DNA from: Melieria omissa
Taxonomy: Eukaryota > Arthropoda > Insecta > Diptera > Ulidiidae
NCBI GenBank assembly: GCA_963971225.1
Contig: OZ020268.1
Coordinates: 52,502,404 to 52,566,403, forward strand
Direction: 5' to 3'
Length of the DNA stretch: 64,000 bases
Of this stretch, positions 27,901 to 39,900 are shown in pieces (within the stretch, counting starts at the first letter, position 1; each line of letters opens with the position of its first letter). The translations under genes and the position numbers were made by a program. The notes beneath the pieces were generated by a model. That model was not told the DNA's origin. It saw only the letters and a program-made list of their open reading frames with translations, and did no database searches.

Positions 27901-30900
27901 TTACTTCTATTTTATTCTGTTGTGTGATTTATTTGCTATTTTCTGCTTCAATCGCTTCGCCTCATTACTCTGTACGTTGTTAATTATTTAATTATTAAGT
28001 ATTTTCACAACATTTTGAACTCATGCCCCGCCCCACTGCGCCACGCTTCACCAACAAAGTTCAGCTGTGCTGCTCGCGCGCTATGTGTGTTTGTTTATTT
28101 GTGTCAGTGTGTGTGTGTGTGTGTTGATTAGTTTAGCTCTAGTTGGCGAGAAAATAGTAAAAAGAAAAACACTTATTGTAGTTACTGTATTTAAAATACG
28201 CCGGTGCCAACGTGCGACCATTCAGCCCACTGTACGCGCTGCAGTTAGCCTCTATCTGTCTACTTTTATGCTTTACTACAGTGAGTTCTTGTGTTTTTGG
28301 TTTCAAATCTCTCAAAAAATGCACACAAAAAATTATTATTGCTGCCGCGCGGGCAATACAAGTTTTCACTTTGGAAGATATCAGTTGACCGCAATTTGGT
28401 TGGGTTTTGTTGGGTTCTGTGTGTTCTTACAGCATCAGCGCCTTCGTTTTTCATATTTAATTTTGTTGATTTCTTTGGGGAATTTCAATTTGAAATACTC
28501 GATTCGGGCCCAGTGCGACCGGCAGCAGCGAGAGCGACTCTACTCATCTGCCAGCCACGTGTTTTGCTAGTTTCACAAACTAAGCAAAATTGTTTGTTTG
28601 GCGCTGCTTTGCCCTTTTACTACTATAATTCGAGAGCTGTTTCTTACTTAACACTATTTCGGTATTTTGCATAATTTCATTAATTTTATAATTTTGCATC
28701 AATTTTACAAATAGTTTTCAATGCCTTTGCGCATACACACACACACGCACACACAAGCTGCGCCTCTGCTGGCAGAAACAGATAAAAAATAAATAAAACA
28801 GATGTTTGCGGCAAATTTTTAGGCCAAAATCATTGTGTAATAGAAAATTTTCACAAAACAAATTTTCAAACTGAGCAAATTGTACAGCAATTCACTTGCA
28901 CCAGCTGTCGACACTACACGCCGCATTTTTCTAGCACCAACAACAAGCGAATGTCTGGCTGTGGCGTTTAAAAATAGCGGCGCGCACACGGCTGCCGCAA
29001 AAATGCTGTCATTGTCGCTCATAATTTTCGATGAAAGTAAAAGTGTATCGAAAATGAAACATTTTATGAGCGCAGCAGAAATTCGCATAGAAACACTTGT
29101 ACGGCGTTGTGCCGACAAATGGAAAATGCAGATCTCAAAGCCGTCAAATGGGAATTTAGATGGACAGCTGGCAACGTCAGAAGGAAAATTTGCCAAAAAG
29201 CAGGCTTCTGCAAGTAGTTGAGCTCAATTGCTGTCTGTTTTTTTGCCGCTTTTATGAGAATCAATCACAAATTAATCAGCCAATCATAGTGTTGAAGGTA
29301 TATCAAAGCCAATTTTGCAATTCATCTGCTCTTAAGTGAAGAAAATCTGCCTTTTTCATCATTTAGCAGCATGCTTTTGGGCGCGGCTGCCACTCTGCTA
29401 AATCTCTCCCACGCACAATTGGCCGTTGTGCCAATGCAAAGCACTCGTTTATTGTGAAATTCGCACAGACTTGCTGCCAGTGACTGTGGAAAAAAATTTC
29501 CATAGCACACTTTTCGGCAACGAGCCGAGCATAGTTCACGCTTCTCAGCGATATTGGGGGGTGGTATCGGCGCGGCACAATTGCGGTGGTGGCTTGGCGC
29601 GTGTGATGCGTGCCGACTGCCGACCCGAAGCGCTGCGTTCGGCAATGACGCGCCATTTGCTTTTTTGTCTTCACAATAATTTGGTATACTTTGTGTTGTT
29701 GCCATCTGTATTTCTGCCGCAAACGTGGCTCCTATGGCGTTCTTTTTCTCTATCTGTGTGTTTGTGTGTGTGTATGCGCTCGTGCATGAAGTGCATCTTT
29801 TTGCGTTTAATTGTTTGTTGTTTTTGCTTTCGTTTGTTTTAGGGTTTTGAGTTTTCCATTTTTTTCTTTTGTTTGTTCCTGGGAATATTTATAACTACTA
29901 CTTTCCTACCAGAGGACATATAAGTAACCTATTGTGGTTGTTGTTATTATTGTAAATTCTAATTTAAATAGCAATAGAATAGAAATTTCAAATTTCTCAT
30001 GTTGGTTTTTGTTGCTTTGTTTCAAGAGCATTTCGCCTGCGCGACAAGAGACCGAGCTGGCGCGTCGAGACTGTGGCCGACGTGCACTGGATCCCGTGGG
30101 ATGCATGAACACACAACGCTCCTTCAAGCCGGCGCTCGGTCTCTCTCCCGCATGGCGTTGCGCCCCACCCCACCTGGCCACGTCACGACTGTTAGCACTT
30201 GCAGTAGTTGCAATTGCTGTTATGGTTACGATTACGGTTGCTGTTGTTTTTGTTTCTCTTGTGTCTGCTGTTCTACTAGTTGGTATTGTTGTTGTTGTTA
30301 TAATTGCTGTTGCTGCTGTGTGGCGAATATGTTTTGCGAATTTACTTGGATTTGTTGGTCTTGAAGCTGACTTGCAGCACCCGATTGCCCATGGTGTAGC
30401 CGTTGAGGGCACGAATGGCCATAGCCGCCTCGTCGTAGTTCGTCATGGAGACGAAGCCGTAGCCCTTGCACTGGTTGCTGGTCGGATCCTTGACGATCTT
30501 CACCGATTGCACTGCTCCGAAGGGGCCGAACAGCTGCCACAGCGCCGACTCCTCGGTTTCGGGCGCCAGATTGTAGATGAAGATGGGGTAGGCGCCGCCG
30601 GGTCCACTGGCCAGCGTGGTGGCCGCTGCCGCTGCAGCGCCCAGGCCGTTGGGCAGCATTACGTCGAGCATGTCGCCGGCCATGGGGGAGAAGCGCGCCA
30701 GCCCTTTGTTGACGGGCGTGTGCATGGCGCCGCCGATGCGCCGCACCAGCTGCGGATTGAGGAATGCGGGCAGCTGTGGCTGAATAATCTTACTGGTGCT
30801 GCCCGGCGTATTCGAAAACTTCACCACGATGGGATCTGTGCAGCTGGAGGGCGTGGTGCCGTTCAGCGCAATGATGGCACGCGTGGCCTCCTCGCGCTTG

Positions 30901-33900
30901 TCGAAACGTATAAAGCCGACACCCTTGGTCTGCGAGTCATTGCCGGCGTTCTGTAGAATGCGCGATGTGATGATGTTGCCGAACGGCGCAAAGATTGCCT
31001 CCAGTTCGGGCTGTGTCATCGACTTGGGCAGCCCCGACACGTACAGATTGGCGCCCTTGATGGCGTCCGACGAGGGGCGCGCAAACGACACCTTAATGGT
31101 CTTGTTCTGCAACCGCAAACCGTTGAGTACGTTCACCGCCTGTTCGGCATCCTGGGGGCGCACATAGTTTACGAAACCGTAGCCCAGACTTTGGCCCTTG
31201 GACGAGGCCTGCGGATTGAGCGGATCCATGTAGGCCTGCGATTTGTCGCGTATCAGCTTCACGGATTCAATCTCGCCGACGCTGGAGAACAGCGAACGGA
31301 TCTCATCCTCGGTCATTGTCTGCGGCAGGTAGTTGACAATGAGATTGGTGCGCGTCTCCGAGGAGCCGTTGCTGCCGTTCTGCTGGCCGGCGCCATTGCC
31401 GTTGGCATTGTTTTGCTGCTGTTGTTGCAGCTGCTGCGTGACGGCGGCAGCGGCGGCGGCGACGGCCTGCTGCGTTTGCTGCTGCTGCACCTGTAATATG
31501 GCCTGCTGCACCTGCTGCTGCTGTTGCAGTTGAGCGGCGGCCGCAGCAGCGGCAGCAGTCTGCGCGGGCGAGGCATTCGAAGCGGCCAGAGCGGCTGCTG
31601 CAGCGGCAGCGGCCGGATTGGCGGCAGTTTGCGCCATCAGTTGAGCCTGTGTGTCGACGGCGCCTGCACCTGCGTTCGCCATCATGAAATCCACTTTTAA
31701 TTGGGAGTTGTGGGAGCGGGTGGACATGTGGACACGGGGTGGATGTTGACGGAGCGGTTGTAGTAGTACGAGGTGACGTTGTGGTAGTAGTGGTGGTTTT
31801 GGTGGTGGTAGTGATTATGGTTGGTTGTTGTTGGTTTCAATGTTGGCCGAACATGTAAAGAAATTCGAAAAGAAAAAAGCAAAAACAGATTTGAGAACGA
31901 GAATTGAATGTGTAATTTGCATCAGATAACATATAACTTTATAAATATGTATTACAGCTCACAAGACAAATCCTTGATTCAAGCTTCTAATATAGTAATA
32001 AGATCTTCAAGGTTCAGGTGGATGACAATTGAAACGAATGTTGGCCCAAGTTTCAGACTAATCTAAAATGTGGTTTAAGTTAACAGACTAACATTTATCT
32101 AAGTCTATTTCGTTTAGTCTCCACTGGGTTGCTAAATCAGATCGATTTGAAAGCTTAACATTTTCTGAGTAAGTGCTCATGTAGCGCATTCGCTGTAAAC
32201 AATCCAGGTTTGGCATTTATCAAATGAAGCCAATGAATTAACTCATTGCGCGAATGTGTCACCTGACTTAGGTTAGGTTGCGGTGGCTGCCTCTATGAGA
32301 GACACACTTAGGCCCGTTGTGATACCACAGATTCCACCCGTTTTTGAACTGTGTATGCAACTGTTTTGCCTTATGTTACAGCACACATTTCAAGCGGAGG
32401 GTGAAAGGGGGGAGAGGACCTACAGTTTAACGCCGAGCCAGGCGTTGTTCACCAGCCCGAGCCAGGAATCGAACCTGGAGCCTTTGGTATGAGAAGCCAG
32501 CGCGCCACCCGCTTGACTATCGAGGCCTATCACCTGACTTAGTCCAACAATTCTTATTTGAAAGTTAATGGCCACGCCAGCAGCAATTAGGCAAAGCGAT
32601 TCGATTCAAGTAATCGTGACAGTAGTTGAGGCGTTTGTGCGGTCATAGCGCATCCACTTGATGGCCAATCGATTGACGGTAGTTTTAATTTTGTTTATAC
32701 GCTTAGAATGGCTGGCATGCCAACAACATCTTAAATGCTTGGCAAAACTCTTAAGTAAAAACTAAATAATATTTTTGTGGGAACAATATGGTGTGTGGGT
32801 CCCTAAGGACGTTGCAATGAAAGCCTTTCACAAGGAAAGGGAAACTTCAGAGTGTGTGCTGTGTAGGTTAGAAGACATTTGGAAGTCTCATTCTTATAAT
32901 GCCCATTATTTATAAAAGTTTTTGGTAAAAAGACAACAGTTTTTGGTGCAATACTTTTAATTAGAATACATCTTTTTTGATGCAGTCGTTTAACAATCGG
33001 TGGTGATCAAATGTGGGCATTACGTTGATTAATCCCCACTATAAACTAATAATAACCTAAAAAACTAAACTAATTAATACTACTCAATTTCGAAAACAAG
33101 TTATTCTGCTTAATTTTTTTCCAATTGATTGATTCGTTATTGCTTCGGTTTGGTTGAAAAGTTTAAAAAGTACCTACCATCTACCATTGGATCAAACTCG
33201 AAACTTTAGTTTTGTAATAGTTTGGCAAAAGAATGTCAAAATGTCTTAATAAATTGTTGGATATTTGTTCATCTTAAACCAATGTTACTTAGTGAAGTGT
33301 GCAGACAGTTGGAACCTATTTATGTCACAATTATTTTACTATTAGAGGTTCAACATTGCGGCTACTGAAAGAAAAGTTTCTATATTTTGATTTTAGTTGA
33401 GTTGGTGTTAAGACCCACTAAATGCCTGAAGCACTAATTGCTCTCCAGTTTTCTTTCTCCAAAATAGTTAGATGCTTCATCTTTATAAGCTTTCTGTGCT
33501 TAAAGCACCCTGTATCTTTATCCACTTATGAACGCCTAAAGCCACACTTCAATTCAATAAAAAATATTACCAAAAGACCTGTTCACACACATAGCACTTT
33601 ATGGGGTTTTCTTGATTATAAATGCATGAACAAACTTCCAAGCCACAGCTTCCATAGCTAACAACATTTCCTCCACCTTCCCACACCCAGCGACTGCGCT
33701 TAGCATCGCAAACCATGCTACAAAGCAATAAAAAAGAACCTTTTGCACCGGAAGAAGAAAATCCGCACATGAAAAATGAGAAACACAAACAACTAGCCTA
33801 TACGAGTAGACAACAATAGCAACAAAAATCACTATAAGTACAACAAACACGACTAGCACGCCCTGTTCGTGCAGTATGGTATACGCGTATGTACGTACTA

Positions 33901-36900
33901 CATCGTTGTCAGTGGCAGGGAAATAGCAAATGGCAAATGAAGAAGAAACATGAATATGAACAACGAATTTGGTTTCTAGCTGACGCTGACGGCGATTGTT
34001 TTTGTTGCCGCCGATGATGTGATGCCCCAAAGTATGTATGAATAAAAGTTGAATAGGCAACAAAAACAACCTACTACTACTACAATGAGCCGCTTGCGCA
34101 GCGCGCACCAGCAGACGCGCCATGCACTCGCGATTATTCACACAGATACTCACTTGTGTAGATGAGTTGTTGTTGTTGCTGCTACGCTTGTTGTAGGTTT
34201 GCTTTTAGCTGTTTTTTTTTTTTTTGGTTTGTTCTGCTGCGACAATGACGACGCTATCGTTGGCTCTGCTTATTCGCTACTCTACTTTTGCTGTTTGTTC
34301 TGTGCCACTGCTCTTTGCGTAGTTGGCAACGCCGTTCGGAGAATGTATACAGCGCTGCTGCGTCGTACACGAAGCACTCGGCGTCAGAATGAAACGACGG
34401 CAACCACAACGACCAGGATCGAGTTGCCAATCGATTTATTGATTTCTTGCTCGGTTCTGCAGCCGTTTGTGCTGCTTTTTTTGTGTTGAATTTTGCTTTA
34501 TTTTATTGCGCCCGCTGCGTGGTTCACTTTTTCGCTCTTATTTTTTCCGGGCACTTTTGCGATTTTCTGTTATGTTACTGTTGTTGTATGCGTGCTGCTA
34601 CTACACTATTTGCTGTTGGTTAATTATTTGCGCTATGCTTGGAGAGCGATTGAATGCGTAGAGTTTTCTTTCCTATTTGAGAGGATTTTATTAGTTTATA
34701 TAGAAAATTGTTGCAGTTTTTTGTTAAATACACACACAAATTTTCGTATTACACAATTTCACCGCAAAATGGCGAGGGACGAGAGAAACTGCTAAAATTG
34801 CAGGCGTTGATTGCTGGCCCCAACAATTTCGTTTGGCTCAAGAAGCACACACAAACACGACGCACACCGACACAAACTTGTACGCGATTTTCTTTTCTTT
34901 TTCGTATCTACAATAGATACTTTTGCATATAAATGTGTATGGCTTTTCCTGGCTGTATTTGCTTTAATGTGCAATTAATTTTAATGTGGCTTTTCGCTTT
35001 CTGCTCGAATGGCTGAAAATCGAAATGAAGAAGATTTTCCTGGAAGCCTAAGTAGCTGCCGCCGCTGTACCTTCACTACTACTGCTTCCTGCCGTTTGTG
35101 TTGCTGCTGCTGGTCGTGTATTCTACGGATACAGATATACACTTTTCCCTGCTTCAATCGATATGCTCACTGGCTGGCTGACTGGCTGCGCCCTTTTTCT
35201 CTTTTCTTTTCGTACCTTGCCCCGCTGCAACTGCTAATGCTAATGCTGCTGCTACTTCCTCAGTTAGCTGCTGCTGCCTTTTCCTTTTTGGATTTTCAAC
35301 TTTTCAAACTCACTTGGCGACCGCGCTGTCAAGTTTATTGAACTTTGTTCGCACGCAATGTGCTTCGAGTGCGGGGACCAGCTAGCAAAATTGTGAATTT
35401 CAATTGAAATTCGCTGCAATTACCCCCCAGTGGATTTTCACTGACGCACACACTGCAAATTTGCTGGACTCGTATCTCACCGATACTTTTATGCAACTTT
35501 ACACTGTGTGTCCTCGTCTCGAATTTTGCTTTGCTTTTGCGCTTGCAATTCTCTGCGATTCGATTCTTCTTATTATTACTTTTTTAATGCTACAATTCGG
35601 CACAACGTCAGTCAGTCACCGTTTTATTGCGCTACTCTGTGCGTCTGCGGCCAGCGAACGAAATGAAGTGAAAAACGAAATCGTATCCAATGGGCAAGAA
35701 CGAGCGTTCGTCGCGACTCGTTTCGGTCGTCGTGGTTGTTGTTGACGTCGCTGTTGCTGCTGACAGCGACGACAGTGGTAGTTGCGCCGACGGCTGTCTC
35801 TTGGTTCTTCGTCTATTTCTGTTGCGTTATGGCAAAATGGCCGCCATGTAGAGATGAGAGCAAGAGCGAGAGAGAGAGAGAGAACTCATGAGCAGTGAAT
35901 GTGTTCATTTTCGAACGAAGCGACAGTGTTAACCTGAAAAAAGACACTCTGGCTGCGCTACCTGCAAGTTGACTTTCGTACTAAGCCATTGTTGTTGTAT
36001 TGCAATAAAATGATTTGAGATTTGGGGGTAAACAGCGCAGTAGCTGTGCTTTAAATTGGGCCATAGCACAGTGATTCGTTGCATAGACAAAATTCAAAAA
36101 ATGTATGGTCTCAGAATTTACCGATTTTGATGTCATTTGAAAGAAAAACTCCAAAAAAGAAAGAAAACCCCAACAACTCTGTGCACAAAATTAATTAGTG
36201 TGTGTGCAAAAGCGGCTCAAATTTGAAACTTTTTCACAAAAAAATTTAAACACATAATTTCTGTTTTTTAGTCTATTTAGTAAACAAAATTTAAAAAATA
36301 CATGGTTATCAAGAAGTTGCTAAAACATCAATATAGATTAAGAAATGATGTGGCCATTTTCGCTTTTAATGCTTTCTTAAAATTTGCAAAGCTTTATCTT
36401 TTTACTTCACTTTTACATCACTTTTAACTCAAAAATTGTTCTAAATTAAAAATCTGAACATTGGCAAAACTTAGAGGAAAATATCTAAAAAGTATGTGAA
36501 AGTATGTTTCTGAATTTTTTTTATTTTAAGAAGCATTCTTTCTTTGTCGGATAATGCAATTACATCCTCCGTTATCTTCCGATCTCAGAAAATAATTCAA
36601 TTTGAAAAGTGGTCTAAACACCTATTTTTGGACAACATTTATTTTTTTCATGCCTAAAATTATGCAATCAGCATGAAAAATGATAAAATCTGCAAAAATG
36701 CAAAACATACACATATTATTATCGTTGTTATTGCAAAACCAGAGGGTCCTAAGACAATTTCTGTTACTCTTTGGAATAAGCAATGTTGACGTTACCGATT
36801 AAATGTAAAATCTGAAAAATCTAGCCAACACACTTGGTTCTATAGCTCACCAAAAATTACGAAATTTGCAAAATTAAGTCTCAGCCATTGCCAAACTACA

Positions 36901-39900
36901 ACAGTTTAAGAAAAACCAAATGAAGATTTCAATTCAACATACCATGGTTAACTAGTGTACCAAATTTTATGAAGAACGGATCACTCCTTCTAATTTTGTC
37001 CCGCGGCTGTACGGAGTCGAATCACTGTGCACAGGGATGAAAGAAGCGAATGAATGCATTTGATTTGTTGGCAGTGTGCTTACTTCTACCACATATGTGG
37101 TAGATCTACCACAATTATTTTTAAAATCAAGTTTCTACCACATCTACCACGGAGGGTTTAAAATCTACCACATTTTTGTGGAGCATACATTTTTCTATTA
37201 ACCAACCTATTACTCCAAGTAAATTAGAACTTTATGTTGTAAAATTTATGTTGGGGCTGCATTGAACATTATAAGTGAAAATGTGCAAAAAAAAACGTAT
37301 GTGGTAGCACTCTCATCACTTCGAAAGCAGTGCACTACAAATAGTTGACAGTTTGACAATTGTTTTGGCGGCAGGTGCAATTAAAATGGAAACATTTCTA
37401 AAAAAGTTGAATAATTTTTGCCTTTTATAGTCAACAATACAAAAAACAATGAGAAGAAACCCGGCGCCGGTTAAAGTACAGAATTGTACAAATGCAATAA
37501 AATACAATTAATGCACAATACAAAAAATCTACCACAATTCCATTCAAATCTACCACATTTTTTTCATTGGGTCTACCACATAAATGAAAAATTAAGTAAG
37601 CTGTTTGTTGGTCGCACTGTATGTGAATTCATTTTTTATGAATGAAGAAACCTTGTGAAATATCCATGTTTTTCTAACTAATAGTCACAAGGAAGACATT
37701 CACTTATTGTGTGCCGGGTTTATAAACGGCAGCCGGATACGTTCTCATGCATGGAACCTTTCAATTTCCGATAGGTCTCAAGCAATGAAAACGCATGCAA
37801 TGGCAACACTTACAAGGAAATTTATGATCTTATGCTTCGCCACCGTGTGCGTGCGTGAGGTGCTTGGCCACTTCCGTCGTCGGCAGCGCACGCATGAACG
37901 AACCAAATGAACCCAATAGTAATTCGGAAAAGTGCAAATGAACAACAAGCGGCATTAAAAAGCCGGGCACCGGAATTGCGTGCCGCTCCCAAATCGCTAC
38001 CGTTCATTGCTGTCGGCGTTGGCAGTGACCGCTGCAGCGTTTATGGCAGCGCCACTCACCAAATTTAATGAGTCCCGGGAAAATTTTAGCATTGCGGCGT
38101 TTGCTCGGCTGCCGACTCTTGTCATATTGTTGCTATTGTTTTTACTGTTGCAGCATTTCGCGTTTTCATTCTCATTGGCACTTTTCGTTGTTGCTCGCTG
38201 TGTGCTTGTGTCGGCATATAACAATACATACATACACTAGTCAGAATAAGTTTGCGTACAAGGGGTACGTAGTTTTTTCATATGAAAAATAAATCACTTA
38301 AAGTAATTTTTCAAAAACAAAATATTTTGTATTTTTTCCGTAAACTTAGCTCTTTTATTCCATTAAGATAATAATAACAAAAACTTGACCAAACTGTAAA
38401 AGGAGGGCCAAAAACAAAATATGTTATGAATTCACCTCAGAAAAAGTTTGCGTACAAGATGAGATTATGTAGTTAAAATTCAATTGAAACTAAGTTTTGT
38501 CCAAAAATTAATAACTTTGTGAATTTTCTTTTCTCGCTTGAACTCCCTGCAGAAGTTTTGGCGGAAATTTTTTTAAATTCGGTGTTTTTTCAGCGGTTAT
38601 TTTGTTATATCCTTGAATTGTTGTATTGGTTAACTATATCTTAGAAGATGGAGTGTTGTTGGGCTCAGGGTTTAACTGAACCCCTTATATACTCAATTAG
38701 ATGCACGGTAGGTGACTAGGGAGAGACTTTTGCAACTTTGTTGAGCCAGTTAATAGCAAACATAGCTTCGCATCGTATGCATTGCGCGCTAAGGTTGAAA
38801 AGATATGTTGGAATCTGATCCAAAGTTTTGAAACCTTGGCTTACATAAGCTTTTAGAATATGTAAATTACCCCCCAGAAGCATTTCTGAATAAAACAACA
38901 CAGCCTGCTCACTCCTTTTCCTGACATGCAGCCCCATACCATATCTCCACATATGCTATGCTTCACTGTTAATTTCAGATTTTTGTTATTAACAGGATCC
39001 TGTTCAAATTAGTTGATGCCTTTTAATGCCAAATATGCCAAACCATTATCAGATAATAATGAAAGGTCCCACTTTCTATAGATAACAACATTTCGTCCCG
39101 GAAATCCGGTTTTTTAGACTCCTTGATGGACTCTTTTACGAAAGCAATTCTGTGCTCCTTGTAAGTAAGCTAAATATGGGCTTCTTACATGCTGTTATGT
39201 AGGGGAAGTATGCTTTTTTTTCAGAACTTTTCTTATAATGTCACTGCTAATGGGGTTTATAAAATATTTCTGTACATTTCTTAAGATATTGGATGCAACT
39301 AGCCTAAGATTATGATGCACTGATCGCAAAACAATCTAATCCTATTGCTTGGGTAGCTTAAGAAAATGGCCAGATCGTAGCAAAGAAGCAAGAATTTGTT
39401 TTTTTTCGAAATTTATGATAGCTTTTCGAAATAGCAAAATCCTCTTCGAAAAGTTTCTCTAATTTTACGAAATGTTTTGTCAATTTGAAGCAGATTTAGT
39501 AAGATTATCCTTTTAATCATTTTTATTTTTTTTCGCTTGGGCTCTATTGCTTTCTATATAATTTCAAGCGCATATACGTTTAAAAATAATTTACAAGCCC
39601 GTTTACTGCTCTATGGAACACAAATTTCCAAATAAAAATAAAAAGCATAACTGGAAATTCCCGTTATTAGTTTTGTACGCAAACTTATTCTGCACCGTTT
39701 TGTGAGTATATTGTCAATATATACGAATATATGGAAAATTATTATTTTAATGCATCTAAAACACAACAAAAAGTGCAGCTAAGACATATATGAATAATGT
39801 GGATAAGTTTTGGTAAACATAGAACTAATTTTTTAAGGTCAAAACTGCTGATAAGATAATTTTGACTTGCCTGTACGCAAACTTATTCTGACTAGTGTAT

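Larger units (their letters stand above)
14431..30341 (-). other. Region downstream of elav (candidate extended 3' UTR) within the arginase intron
   Basis: On the - strand this lies directly 3' of the elav stop codon. Drosophila elav is known to carry very long neuronal 3' UTR forms, so part of it may be transcribed as elav 3' UTR. The first good poly(A) signal on the - strand that I noticed is AATAAA at 29453-29448, about 0.9 kb after the stop. The + strand is rich in TTG/TTTTG runs, meaning CAA/CAAAA on the elav strand. Open frames here (for example 157 aa at 20944-21417) are Leu/Phe/Cys low-complexity products of T-rich DNA and do not look like genes. Several tandem arrays inside are listed separately. 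Confidence 0.4.

Noticed and set aside
28067..28570. 167-codon + strand ORF
   Set aside because: Composition is Cys/Phe/Val-rich and AT-driven with frames open on both strands. There is no recognisable domain.
29934..30956. 340-codon + strand ORF
   Set aside because: It is the antisense shadow of the elav coding exon. elav on the - strand has full domain support, and the + frame is composition-driven.
32460..32529. Possible tRNA gene
   Set aside because: The B box and A box are good, but the acceptor stem has mismatches and the anticodon arm is poor. The unit continues into a 258 bp element with a 13 bp target duplication, so it is a SINE head.
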